Part shown: one piece after another, positions 34,200-42,654 of the stretch | Layout: every line of letters starts with the position of its first letter | Position numbering within the stretch: position 1 is the stretch's first letter | DNA from: Bradyrhizobium monzae | GTDB taxonomy: Bacteria > Pseudomonadota > Alphaproteobacteria > Rhizobiales > Xanthobacteraceae | NCBI RefSeq assembly: GCF_021458635.1 | Contig: NZ_JAIRDQ010000003.1 | Coordinates: 124,001-188,000, forward strand | Reading direction: 5' to 3' | Length of the DNA stretch: 64,000 nucleotides | Program-made: the position numbers and the translations under genes | Notes under the pieces: generated by a model | Databases searched by the model: none | What the model was told of the DNA's origin: nothing | The model's input: only the letters and a program-made list of their open reading frames with translations

Positions 34200-36131
34200 C
34201 TACACCACCACCGTCCGCTTCGGCTCCACGATCTCGAACATCCGCGGGAATTCGTCCATCAGGCCCATCAGCTCGGCAAGCCGCATCGGGTTGCCTGACA
34301 GCTTGACCTTGCCGGCAGCGACGGCTTCCGGAAAGCTCGTCAGCTTCGCGATCACCTCATCCAGCGTCGCGCGCGCCAGCGTGAAGCTGGCATCCGCATT
34401 GTCGGCCTGCACGCCTTCCGCATAAGTCAGCGCGCAGTTTTCAAGATTGAGCACGAAGCTCTCGCCGGTATCCGAAAAATTCCAGTTCAGCACGATGTGC
34501 TTTCCCTCCGCTTTCGGGCCGTTGAGGCGGATGCCGAGCACGTCCCAGAGCTGCTCGGTGCGCAGCGCTGCCAGCGTCTCGCGCGGCATCAGCGGGCGCG
34601 GCGGCATCTTCGGCATGCCCTGGCGCAATTCCTGGGCACCGAACAGATAGGCGTTGCGCCAGGTCGAGCTCTCGGCGGCATAGCCGAGCTGCTCCAGTGT
34701 ATCCGCCAGCAACGCGCGAGCGGCTTGGTTGTCCGGCTCAGCGAAGACGAGATGGCCGAGCGCCTGCGCCACGAAGCGGAATTCACCCTTGTCAAAATCC
34801 GCGGCAGCACGCGCGAGGATCGCCTCGGCACCGCCCATATACTCGACGTACTTTTTCCCGGATTCGACCGGCGGCAGCGGATCGAGATTGACCGGGTTGG
34901 CGTCGTACCAGCCGAGATATTTTTGATAGATCGCCTTCACGTTATGGCGGATATGGCCGTAGTAACCCCGGCCGTGCCAGGCGCCCTCCAGGCTCTTCGG
35001 CAGTTGGATCGTCTCGGCGATCTCCGCCGCATTCAGCCCGTGGTTCATCAGGCGGATGGTCTGGTCATGCGCGAATTTATAGAGGTCGCGCTGCTCGCGG
35101 ATCATGGTGTCGATGCGCTCGCGGCCCCACACCGGCCAGTGATGCTGGCCGCACATCGCCTCGGCCTTGCCGCCCCACAGCTGCAGCGCCTCGTTGAGGT
35201 ATTTCGACCACGCCAGCGCATCGCGCACGTCGGCGCCGCGGAACGGCAGCAGATTGTGGAAATTATGCGTGCAGTTCTCGGCGAGGTTCAGGAGCTTGTA
35301 GCGCGGCAGGAAGAAGTGCATCTCCGCCGGCGCTTCGCTGTTCGGCGCCATCTGGAATTCGAACGCGACGCCGTCGATGACGCGCTTGTCTCCGGTCGCC
35401 ATGATCAGGTCGGTCGGACGCAACAGCGCGACCGCGCCCGCCGCCATGGTCTTGCCGAGGCCGCAATCGACCTGCCCTCGTGCGCCCTTGGCCAGGAACG
35501 GTCCGAACTGGTACTGCGCCCGGCGCAGCATCGCCGGGCCTGCGATGATGTTCTCGGAGACGGCGTGCTCCATGAACAGGTTCGGCGCGATGATCGGCAC
35601 CCGCCCGGTAGCCAGCGCATCCTCCTCCAGCACGCCGCGCGCGCCACCCCAGTGGTCGGTATGGGTGTGAGTGAAGATCACGGCCGCGACCGGCTTCTGG
35701 CCGCGGTGCTTGTAATAGAGATCGAGGGCGGCGCGGGCGCCCTCGATCGAGGTCAGCGTGTCCACGACGATGACGCCGCTGTCGCCCTCGATCAGCGTCA
35801 TGTTGGCGATGTCGAGCCCGCGCACCTGGTAGACGCCGGGCACGACCTCGAACAGGCCGTGCTCCATGTTGAGCCGCGACTGCCGCCACAGGCTCGGGTT
35901 GACCGTCGGCGGCGCCTGCTCGGTGGATAGAAAGCCGTAGGGCTCGAGGCTCCAGACCGTCCTGCCTTGCGGATTCGTGACCTTCGCGTGCTCGATCGTG
36001 CCGAGGAAGCCGCGCGCGGCGTCGTCGAAATCCCGCGTGTCGGAAAATGGCAGCGCATTCAGCATCGCCGTTTGCTGCGCAATGACGGACGGCGTTGCGT
36101 CCTTCGGCTCGCTGCTGGAAATCTCGGTCAT
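34200..36131 (-). CDS. alkylsulfatase-like metallo-beta-lactamase fold hydrolase (SdsA1/BDS1 family)
   Basis: A 643-residue protein with the full alkylsulfatase layout. The N-terminal MBL domain has the zinc motif FTHTHTDHWGG (about residues 153-163), with further ligands near LNLAENCTHNFHNL. A helical dimerisation domain (about 380-510) and a C-terminal SCP2-like lipid-binding domain (about 520-640) follow. Family members cleave sulfate from primary or secondary alkyl sulfates such as SDS. There is no signal peptide, unlike secreted SdsA1, so it should be cytoplasmic. GGGAGGA precedes the ATG at 36131. Confidence 0.87.
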   Translation of the reverse strand: MTEISSSEPKDATPSVIAQQTAMLNALPFSDTRDFDDAARGFLGTIEHAKVTNPQGRTVWSLEPYGFLSTEQAPPTVNPSLWRQSRLNMEHGLFEVVPGVYQVRGLDIANMTLIEGDSGVIVVDTLTSIEGARAALDLYYKHRGQKPVAAVIFTHTHTDHWGGARGVLEEDALATGRVPIIAPNLFMEHAVSENIIAGPAMLRRAQYQFGPFLAKGARGQVDCGLGKTMAAGAVALLRPTDLIMATGDKRVIDGVAFEFQMAPNSEAPAEMHFFLPRYKLLNLAENCTHNFHNLLPFRGADVRDALAWSKYLNEALQLWGGKAEAMCGQHHWPVWGRERIDTMIREQRDLYKFAHDQTIRLMNHGLNAAEIAETIQLPKSLEGAWHGRGYYGHIRHNVKAIYQKYLGWYDANPVNLDPLPPVESGKKYVEYMGGAEAILARAAADFDKGEFRFVAQALGHLVFAEPDNQAARALLADTLEQLGYAAESSTWRNAYLFGAQELRQGMPKMPPRPLMPRETLAALRTEQLWDVLGIRLNGPKAEGKHIVLNWNFSDTGESFVLNLENCALTYAEGVQADNADASFTLARATLDEVIAKLTSFPEAVAAGKVKLSGNPMRLAELMGLMDEFPRMFEIVEPKRTVVV

Positions 36132-36201
36132 TGGCGTCCTCCCGGCTCGTCTTGTCTGGAGGAGCATCTAACCGCATCTTGATTGCGGTTCCAACCGCCG
36201 C

Positions 36202-37371
36202 TTACGCAGCCAGCCCTTCGGCGGCCGACTGGCAAGCAGGGATCGCATCGGCCATCCGCAATTCCGGCGCCAGCACATAACCGCCGCGGCTTTCCTTGGC
36301 CCGGTAGAGCGCCCTGTCGGAGCGCGACAACAGCGCCTCCGCGGTTCGGCCGTCATTCGGCGCGACGGCGACGCCGACGCTCACGCCGAGCTCGATGGCC
36401 TGTCCATCAACGTCGTAGGGCGAACTGATCGACTGCACGATGCGCCGGGCCATCGCTTCCGCATCACGCGCTACGCGCTGCACCAGGACGAATTCGTCGC
36501 CGCCCATGCGCACTACGAGGTCGTCGGTGGCGGCGATCGCCTTAAGCCGCCCGGCGACCTGCTTCAACAGCGCGTCGCCGACGGGATGACCGAAGCGGTC
36601 ATTCGCTTCCTTGAAGCGGTCGAGATCGAGCGTATGGACGGCAATCGTCCCGGCCTCGAGCATGGCGGGCAAATCCGTCGCCAGCACCGAACGATTGGCC
36701 ACCCCGGTCATCGGATCGATGCGCGACAGCTGCTCGAACTGCCGCTTCAGCGTGATCTGGTTGATCGAGGCGTTGAAGCTCAGCCGCACCATCTCGAAAC
36801 TTGCGGCCACATACATCAGGATCAGGAGCCCGAGCCCGACATGGCGCAGATCGGGCTGCATGAAGGTCACCATCGCTGCGGGTGCGGCGATCGCGGTCAG
36901 ATCAAGCAGCGCCGCGACGGGGCGCAGCGCCAGCCGCGCCACCACGCCGGCGCCAAAGCCGAAGCCGATGCCGATCGCCATCACGCAGCAGATCGCATCA
37001 CCCAGCACGATGCTGCGCGCGGCAAACAGGCCGAGGATGAGGGCCGTCACGATGGTGCCGGCCACATAGCGCCGCTCCCAGCGCGCGCCCTCGGCCCGAC
37101 CGAGCTGCGGCGGGCGCGCGAGGCGGCGACGGAATGCGAAAATCTCGAACAAGCGGACAATAGCCACCACGATGCCAGCGACCGTCAGCGCCGCCGTCAC
37201 CATGTCGCCGGTCTCGTAGGTGGTGATGGCGCCAACCATCGCCTGGCAGGCGGCCGCAAGAATGGTGGGCATCGTCGTGCCGTGAAGGCCCGTTATGACT
37301 TCCACATAGACGGCATCCGAAATCGACGCCCGTCCGGATTCCATTCGGTCGAAAAACATGCCAGCACCCAT
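36202..37371 (-). CDS. membrane GGDEF diguanylate cyclase
   Basis: A 389-residue protein. Its N-terminal half has about five hydrophobic helices, and its C-terminal half is a GGDEF domain starting at LSRIDPMTGVANR with the active loop RMGGDEF at about residue 290. The catalytic residues are intact, so cyclic-di-GMP synthesis is expected. The product-inhibition I-site (RxxD five residues before GGDEF) is missing: the segment reads ATDDLVV. The start is uncertain; ATGs at 37371 and 37359 are both usable and neither has a strong ribosome site. Confidence 0.83.
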   Translation of the reverse strand: MGAGMFFDRMESGRASISDAVYVEVITGLHGTTMPTILAAACQAMVGAITTYETGDMVTAALTVAGIVVAIVRLFEIFAFRRRLARPPQLGRAEGARWERRYVAGTIVTALILGLFAARSIVLGDAICCVMAIGIGFGFGAGVVARLALRPVAALLDLTAIAAPAAMVTFMQPDLRHVGLGLLILMYVAASFEMVRLSFNASINQITLKRQFEQLSRIDPMTGVANRSVLATDLPAMLEAGTIAVHTLDLDRFKEANDRFGHPVGDALLKQVAGRLKAIAATDDLVVRMGGDEFVLVQRVARDAEAMARRIVQSISSPYDVDGQAIELGVSVGVAVAPNDGRTAEALLSRSDRALYRAKESRGGYVLAPELRMADAIPACQSAAEGLAA

Positions 37372-37481
37372 CCACTGGCATGGTCTTAGCGTAGACCCGT
37401 AAAAATGGGTTCCCAGTGCAGCAATGGCATTTGAGCGCGCGGGTTTACCGCGCGTTAGCCATGGCCCTGCCGCGCATAGGC

Positions 37482-39530
37482 TCAGTGCATCCCCAGCACA
37501 CGCGGCAGCCACAGCGTCAGATCGGGCCAGTAGGTCACGATGACGAGGAAGCCGAGCATGGTCAGGAGCCACGGCATCACCGCGCCCGCGAGATCGGTGA
37601 TGCGCATTCGGGCTATCATCGATGCGACGTAGAGGTTCAAGCCGACAGGCGGATGGCAGAGGCCGACCTCCATGTTGACGTCCATGACGATGCCGAAATG
37701 GACGAGGTCGATGCCGAGCTTCTTCGCGGCCGGCGCCAGGATCGGCGCCATGATCAGGATGATCGAGTTCGGCTCCATGAAGTTGCCGGCGAGCAGCAGC
37801 AGCACGTTGACGACCAGCAGGAAGCCGACCCAGCCGAGGTTTTGCGCCGCGATCCAGTCGGCCAGGACCGTCGGCAGGTTCTCGTTGGCCAGCACGAACG
37901 AGAACAGCACCGCGTTGGTGACGATGTAGAGCAGCATCGCGCTGGTGTTGGCGGCGCGCAGCAGCACCCTCGGCACGTCCCTCATGCCGATGGCCTTGTA
38001 GACGAAGACCGAGATGAAGAACGAGTACACCGCAGCCATCGCCGCCGCTTCGGTGGCGGTGAACAGGCCGCTATAGATGCCGCCGATGATGATGACGACG
38101 AGCATCAGGCCCCAGATGCTCTCGCGGAAGGCGTGAAATGTCTCGCCCCAGGTCGCCTTCGGCAGCCGCGGATAGTCGCGGTTGCGTGCCAGCCACCAGG
38201 TGACGATGCAGAGCATCGTCGTCAAGAGAATGCCGGGCAACAGGCCCGCGACGAACAGCGCGCCGATCGAGGTGTTGGTCGAGACCGCGTAGACGATCTT
38301 CGGGATCGACGGCAGCATCAGGATGCCGAGCGAGCCCGCGACCGTGATGATGCCGGCGCCGAAGCGCATGGGATAGCCGTGGCGGACCATCTCCGGCAGC
38401 ACGATGGCGCCGATCGCGGCAACCGTGGCCACGCTCGAGCCGCACACCAGCGCGAACATCGCGCAGGCGACGATACCGGCGAGCCCGAGACCGCCGTGCC
38501 AGTGCCCGATCAGCGAGGTCGCGAAATTGATCATGCGCCGTGCGACGCCGCCATGGGTGAGGAAATTGCCGGCGAGGATGAAGAACGGGATCGCCATGAT
38601 CTCGAAGCCCTCGATGCCCGTGAAGAGCTTCATCGAGACCGCTTCGATCGGCACCGTCGTCAGCGTGAACAGGAACGTCATCACGGTGAGGCCGAGCGCG
38701 ATCGAGACCGGAATGCCAGTCAACATGAGCGCGATCAGCAGCGCGAACACGGTGAAGGCGCGCAGCCAATGCGGCAGCACGATCACGCCGAACTTCTCGG
38801 CGAGACACATCGCGAAGATCAGGATCGGCGCCATGATCAGGATCACGCCGAGCGGCGAGACTTTTCGCGAGGCAGCCTTCGTTGCCGCACCGGCGGGCTG
38901 CGGATGCAGCGCCGGCGAGACGTCGGCCTCGACGCCCTCGACATGGGTCTCGTCATGATGCGGCAGATCGCCGGTCCAGTAATAGAACCAGGAGACCTGG
39001 AGGAAGCGGAAGCACATCAACCCGGAACCGAGCGGGATCGCCAGATAGACGAACCACATCGGCGCTTCCAGGTCGTTGGACTGCTGCCCGGTCTTGAACA
39101 TCTCGGAGACAAAGGAGGCGCCGAACGCGGCGATCATGCCGGTGAACAGCGCGCCGCACAGCAGCGAGAACAGGATGACATGCTTGCGCGAATGTTCGGG
39201 CAGACGGTTGACGAGGAGATCGACGCCGACATGGATGCCGGTGCGCACGCCATAGGCCGCGCCGAACTTCGCCATCCAGATGAACATGTAGATGCAGAGT
39301 TCCTGCGCCCAGGACAGATCCAGCTCGGACAGGAAGGTGAACACCGCCATCGACAGCGACGCCAGCCAGGTCATGCCATGCGCGGCCGCCCAGCGCGAGA
39401 ACACGATCGATTCGCCCGCACCGTAACGGTGCAAGACGGCAATGAAGATCAGCCCGGTTGCAGCCGCAATGAGCGTCGCGATCAACCATTCTTCGAGATG
39501 ATTGAGCAGCTGGTTGAGCACGCGAAGCAA
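37482..39530 (-). CDS. TRAP transporter fused DctQM membrane subunit
   Basis: A 682-residue inner-membrane protein that fuses the small TRAP subunit (four helices, about residues 15-190) to the large DctM subunit (about 230-680). The linker is hydrophilic and His/Pro-containing. DctM marks include FILAGNFLTHGGVARRMI, GSSVATVAAIGAI and NMEVGLCHPPVGLNLYV. It imports an organic acid with Na+ or H+ coupling. The start is a TTG at 39530 with GGGGGA seven bases upstream; an in-frame GTG follows at 39521. The DctP gene is 79 bases upstream, across a hairpin. Confidence 0.9.
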   Translation of the reverse strand: MLRVLNQLLNHLEEWLIATLIAAATGLIFIAVLHRYGAGESIVFSRWAAAHGMTWLASLSMAVFTFLSELDLSWAQELCIYMFIWMAKFGAAYGVRTGIHVGVDLLVNRLPEHSRKHVILFSLLCGALFTGMIAAFGASFVSEMFKTGQQSNDLEAPMWFVYLAIPLGSGLMCFRFLQVSWFYYWTGDLPHHDETHVEGVEADVSPALHPQPAGAATKAASRKVSPLGVILIMAPILIFAMCLAEKFGVIVLPHWLRAFTVFALLIALMLTGIPVSIALGLTVMTFLFTLTTVPIEAVSMKLFTGIEGFEIMAIPFFILAGNFLTHGGVARRMINFATSLIGHWHGGLGLAGIVACAMFALVCGSSVATVAAIGAIVLPEMVRHGYPMRFGAGIITVAGSLGILMLPSIPKIVYAVSTNTSIGALFVAGLLPGILLTTMLCIVTWWLARNRDYPRLPKATWGETFHAFRESIWGLMLVVIIIGGIYSGLFTATEAAAMAAVYSFFISVFVYKAIGMRDVPRVLLRAANTSAMLLYIVTNAVLFSFVLANENLPTVLADWIAAQNLGWVGFLLVVNVLLLLAGNFMEPNSIILIMAPILAPAAKKLGIDLVHFGIVMDVNMEVGLCHPPVGLNLYVASMIARMRITDLAGAVMPWLLTMLGFLVIVTYWPDLTLWLPRVLGMH

Positions 39531-39555
39531 ATCAAAGTCCCCCTATCGATACGAA

Positions 39556-39585
39556 ACGGTCGGGAGTGCACGCACTCCCGACCGT
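39556..39585. promoter_or_regulatory. perfect 14-bp hairpin between dctP and dctQM
   Basis: ACGGTCGGGAGTGC and GCACTCCCGACCGT form a perfect stem with a two-base loop between the binding-protein stop and the membrane-subunit start. No T-run follows in the direction of transcription (minus strand). It probably works as a partial terminator or mRNA 3' stabiliser that lets the binding protein be made in excess over the permease. Confidence 0.7.
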
Positions 39586-39609
39586 TGGTATTATTCTCCC
39601 GGAAGCGCG

Positions 39610-40611
39610 TCAGTTCATCTTGACGTCGAGTTCCTTGGCGACGAGATCGAGCACTTCCTGCCCGACCCGGCCCTTGGCCCATTTATAAGTCGGCTGCATC
39701 GCCTCCTGCCAGGCCTTGCGATCGGCGTCGGTCAGATAATGCAGCTGGGTCTTGCCCGTCTTCTTGATCTCGGCCAGCGCGTCCTCGTTCTCCTGGTGCG
39801 CGATCTGGTTGGTGTAGTCGGTCGCATCCGCCATCGCCTTCTCGAGCTGGGCGCGAATGTCAGGCGGCAGGCCGGACCAGAATTTCGAGTTGACGATGAC
39901 GGCGTATTGCAGATGCGCATGATAGGATACGGTGATGTCCTTCTGCACCTCGTAGAACTTCTGCGTCAGATAGTTGGACGCCGTGTTCTCGCAGCCGTCG
40001 ACCACGCCGGTCTGCAGCGCCTGGTAGACTTCCGAGAACGCCATGATCTGCGGGATCGCGCCGAGGATGCGGAAATACTGGTCCGCGATCTTCGATCCGG
40101 AGATGCGGAATTTCAGGCCCTTGAAATCTTCCGGCTTCGTCAGCGGGCGGTTCGACGACACCATGTGGAAGCCGTTGTCCCAATAGGCGAGACCGGTGAT
40201 GCCCTTGGCCTCCAGCTTCTGGAACAGCCATTTGCCGACCGTGCCCTTCATCGCATTGGAATAGGTTGCGTCGTCCTTGAACAGCCAGGGCAAATCGAGC
40301 GCCTCGAATTCCTTAACGCCGAGCGGCGCGAATTTTGCCGTCGAGGGCGCGAGCATCTGCACCGAGCCGAGCTGGAGCGCCTCGATCTCCTCCTTGTCCT
40401 TGTAGAGCGAGGAGTTCGGATAGACTTCGATCTTGACCTTGCCGTCGGTGTACTTCTCGGCAAGTTCCTTGAACTTCAGCGCGCCCTTGCCCTTCGGAGT
40501 GTCGTTGGCGACGACGTGGCTGAACTTGATAACGATCGGGCTCTGGGCCTGGGCCACAGCAGGAGCCAACGCGAGCGCGGCCGCGGCGACCGCGAGAAGC
40601 AGTTTGCGCAT
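39610..40611 (-). CDS. TRAP transporter solute-binding protein (DctP family)
   Basis: A 333-residue periplasmic binding protein. A clear Sec signal peptide (RKLLLAVAAAALALAPAVAQ, cleavage near AQA) is followed by the family start IVIKFSHVVANDTPKG. The carboxylate-binding Arg region is in LKFRISGSKIADQYFR, followed by YQALQTGVVDGCEN. The ligand is probably a C4-dicarboxylate or other organic acid. GGGGAGG precedes the ATG at 40611. It is transcribed before the fused DctQM gene. Confidence 0.92.
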   Translation of the reverse strand: MRKLLLAVAAAALALAPAVAQAQSPIVIKFSHVVANDTPKGKGALKFKELAEKYTDGKVKIEVYPNSSLYKDKEEIEALQLGSVQMLAPSTAKFAPLGVKEFEALDLPWLFKDDATYSNAMKGTVGKWLFQKLEAKGITGLAYWDNGFHMVSSNRPLTKPEDFKGLKFRISGSKIADQYFRILGAIPQIMAFSEVYQALQTGVVDGCENTASNYLTQKFYEVQKDITVSYHAHLQYAVIVNSKFWSGLPPDIRAQLEKAMADATDYTNQIAHQENEDALAEIKKTGKTQLHYLTDADRKAWQEAMQPTYKWAKGRVGQEVLDLVAKELDVKMN

Positions 40612-40778
40612 GAAAGACCTCCCCAACAACCTCGGAAACCGGGTTCTTTTTTATTTTACGGTTTCAGTAGTGGCAGCAATCGGTATCCCGAACAACTAGA
40701 CCTAAGCCCAATTTGCCGCAGCGAAGCTATGCCGCAGGGAAGCTATCTTGATGGCGGTCGCATGCGCAACCCGGCGCC

Positions 40779-40798
40779 CGCTCCGTCCCCTCGGAGCG
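40779..40798. terminator. weak hairpin after tam
   Basis: CGCTCCG and CGGAGCG form a 7-bp stem with a six-base loop, 28 bases past the stop of the methyltransferase gene. There is no T-run, so it is only a possible terminator. The rest of the 215-base gap up to the dctP promoter holds nothing recognisable. Confidence 0.35.
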
Positions 40799-40826
40799 AG
40801 CGCTTATGTCGCATCGCCGAAGGGCA

Positions 40827-41597
40827 TTAACCCTTGCGCTGGGCAACCATGAACAGCCGCCGGAACGGGAATAGCGTCTGCCCCGCCTCGTTCTTCGGAT
40901 AAGCCTTCGCCACGCGCTGGCCATAGGCTGCCTCGAACGCGGCCTTCTCGTCGCCCTCGAGCACGTCGAGATAGCGCGTCAGCCAAGTGCCCTTGGTCCA
41001 TTCCTTCACGGGATTTTCGCCTTCGAGGACCTGGAGATATTCGGTCTCCCAGATGTCGATGTTTTGCGACAGCGGCGCGAGCGCATCATGATAGAAGGCC
41101 GGCGCCTCGACCGGCGGCGGCGTCACGAGATGCTCGACCTTGGACCGCCAGGGCCCGTTCAGGGCGGTCTCGCCGATCAGCACATGGGATGGCGCCAGGA
41201 AGTTGCGCGGCATCTGCACGGCAAGCATGCCGCCGGGCGCGACCTTCTCCATCACCGAGGGGAAGAGTGCCGCATGATTGGGCAACCAGTGCAGTGCGGC
41301 ATTGGAATAGACGACGTCATATTGCCTGGCAGGGCGCCAATGGCCGAGGTCCTCATGCGACCATTGCACGTCGGGCGCGGCTTTGCGTCCCGCAGCAACC
41401 ATCTCGGCCGAGCCCTCGACGCCCGTCACCGCAGCGGACGGCCAGCGTTCCTTGATCAGCTTCGTGACATTACCGGCGCCGGCGCCGAGGTCGGCGACCG
41501 AGCGCGGGCCGACATCGGGAATCCGCATCAGCAGGTCCACCGCGGGCCGGAGCCGGTGGCCGGAGAATTTCAGATATTGCTGCGGATCCCATACCAT
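40827..41597 (-). CDS. tam: trans-aconitate 2-methyltransferase
   Basis: A 256-residue SAM-dependent methyltransferase that matches Tam closely from its first residues (MVWDPQQYLKF). The SAM site is VADLGAGAGNVTKLI, followed by GVEGSAEMVAAGR and DVVYSNAALHWLPNH. Tam methylates trans-aconitate, a stray product of cis-aconitate that inhibits aconitase. It is cytoplasmic and divergent from the SDR gene. Confidence 0.93.
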   Translation of the reverse strand: MVWDPQQYLKFSGHRLRPAVDLLMRIPDVGPRSVADLGAGAGNVTKLIKERWPSAAVTGVEGSAEMVAAGRKAAPDVQWSHEDLGHWRPARQYDVVYSNAALHWLPNHAALFPSVMEKVAPGGMLAVQMPRNFLAPSHVLIGETALNGPWRSKVEHLVTPPPVEAPAFYHDALAPLSQNIDIWETEYLQVLEGENPVKEWTKGTWLTRYLDVLEGDEKAAFEAAYGQRVAKAYPKNEAGQTLFPFRRLFMVAQRKG

Positions 41598-41752
41598 CGT
41601 TCAAGCCTTTTCTTTTTCGTATTTCCTTCGTGGTCGCCCTTGGTTACCACTGCTCGTCCCGGTCGGGCAAATCGCCGCACCCGGGACAGGGCTGGAAACG
41701 AACGGCAAACGAACACCAAAAACCAAAGACGCAATCAAGAGAGCGTGTGACC

Positions 41753-42496
41753 ATGGACCTCGGGCTGAAATCGAAAACCGCTGTCGTGACCGGAGCAAGC
41801 ATCGGCATCGGCCGTGCCATCGCCAAGGGCCTGGCGGCCGAAGGCGTGCGCGTCGTCGGCGTGGCGCGACGCACCGACCTGCTGGCAGAGTTGGTGAAGG
41901 AGGTCGGCGGCGGGCTGATCACGCCGTTCGAGCAGGACGTGATGGCCACGGATGCCGCGGAGAAGATCTCAGCCTTCGCGGTGAAGGCGCTCGGCCATGT
42001 CGACATCCTCATCAACAATGCCGGTGGCAGCCGCCCCCTGCCTGTCGATGCGCCCGACAGCAAATGGGACGAGGCGATCGCGCTGAATTTCACCAGCTAC
42101 CGCCGCATCGCGCATGCGCTGCTGCCGCAGATGATCGAACGCAAATGGGGTCGCATCGTCAACATCACCGGCAAGTCCGAGCCGGAAGGGTTGAATGCCG
42201 CCTTCGCCGCGAAAGCCGCGGTGCACGCCTGGGCCAAGGGCCTGTCGCGCGAGATCGGCGAGCACGGCATCACCATCAACTGCATCCCGCCCGGCCGCAT
42301 CATGAGCGAGCAGATCCGCCGCAACTATGCGCCGGATTATCGCGAGCGCTTTGCCGAGGAAGAAATTCCGGTCGGCTATTGGGGTGAGCCGGAGGATCTG
42401 GCCGCCCTCGCGGTGTTTCTGGCGTCACCGGTAGCGCGCTACATCACGGGAACGGTGATCCCGGTGGATGGGGGCTTGAGACGGTATCAGTTTTAA
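41753..42496 (+). CDS. SDR-family protein lacking the catalytic Tyr
   Basis: A 247-residue short-chain dehydrogenase/reductase by fold. It has the cofactor loop TGASIGIGRAIA, NNAG at about residue 84, and a typical C-terminus ITGTVIPVDGGLRRYQF. In the active site the YxxxK motif reads AFAAK (in LNAAFAAKAAVHAW): the Lys remains but the Tyr position is Ala. The Ser strand reads IVNITGKSEPEG. It therefore may not be an ordinary reductase. The ATG at 41753 follows AGAGAG; a longer open frame from 41630 is not used because it lacks similarity to the fold. Confidence 0.85.
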   Translation: MDLGLKSKTAVVTGASIGIGRAIAKGLAAEGVRVVGVARRTDLLAELVKEVGGGLITPFEQDVMATDAAEKISAFAVKALGHVDILINNAGGSRPLPVDAPDSKWDEAIALNFTSYRRIAHALLPQMIERKWGRIVNITGKSEPEGLNAAFAAKAAVHAWAKGLSREIGEHGITINCIPPGRIMSEQIRRNYAPDYRERFAEEEIPVGYWGEPEDLAALAVFLASPVARYITGTVIPVDGGLRRYQF

Positions 42497-42507
42497 ATAG
42501 AGACAGC

Positions 42508-42594
42508 CCGCAGGATGGGAAGAGCGCAGCGAAGCCCATCAATAGCGTGCCGTGCAAAATGATGGGTTTCGCAAGCGCTCTACCCATCCTACGG
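42508..42594. repeat. dispersed palindromic repeat, type 2 (copy 2)
   Basis: CCGCAGGATGGGAAGAGCGC at one end and GCGCTCTACCCATCCTACGG at the other, with inner GCGAAGCCCATCA / TGATGGGTTTCGC. It lies between two convergent genes and is related to the unit at 21687-21782 in its ends (GTAGG-TGGG). Confidence 0.85.
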
Positions 42595-42654
42595 CAGGAT
42601 CCGACCGGCGATGCCTGATGCTCTCATCAGGCATCGCCGCCGTCATCGACCGCC

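Noticed and set aside
37416..39623. Long plus-strand open frame opposite the DctQM gene
   Set aside because: His/Gln/Arg/Asp-rich shadow of a membrane protein gene, typical of the complement of hydrophobic codons.
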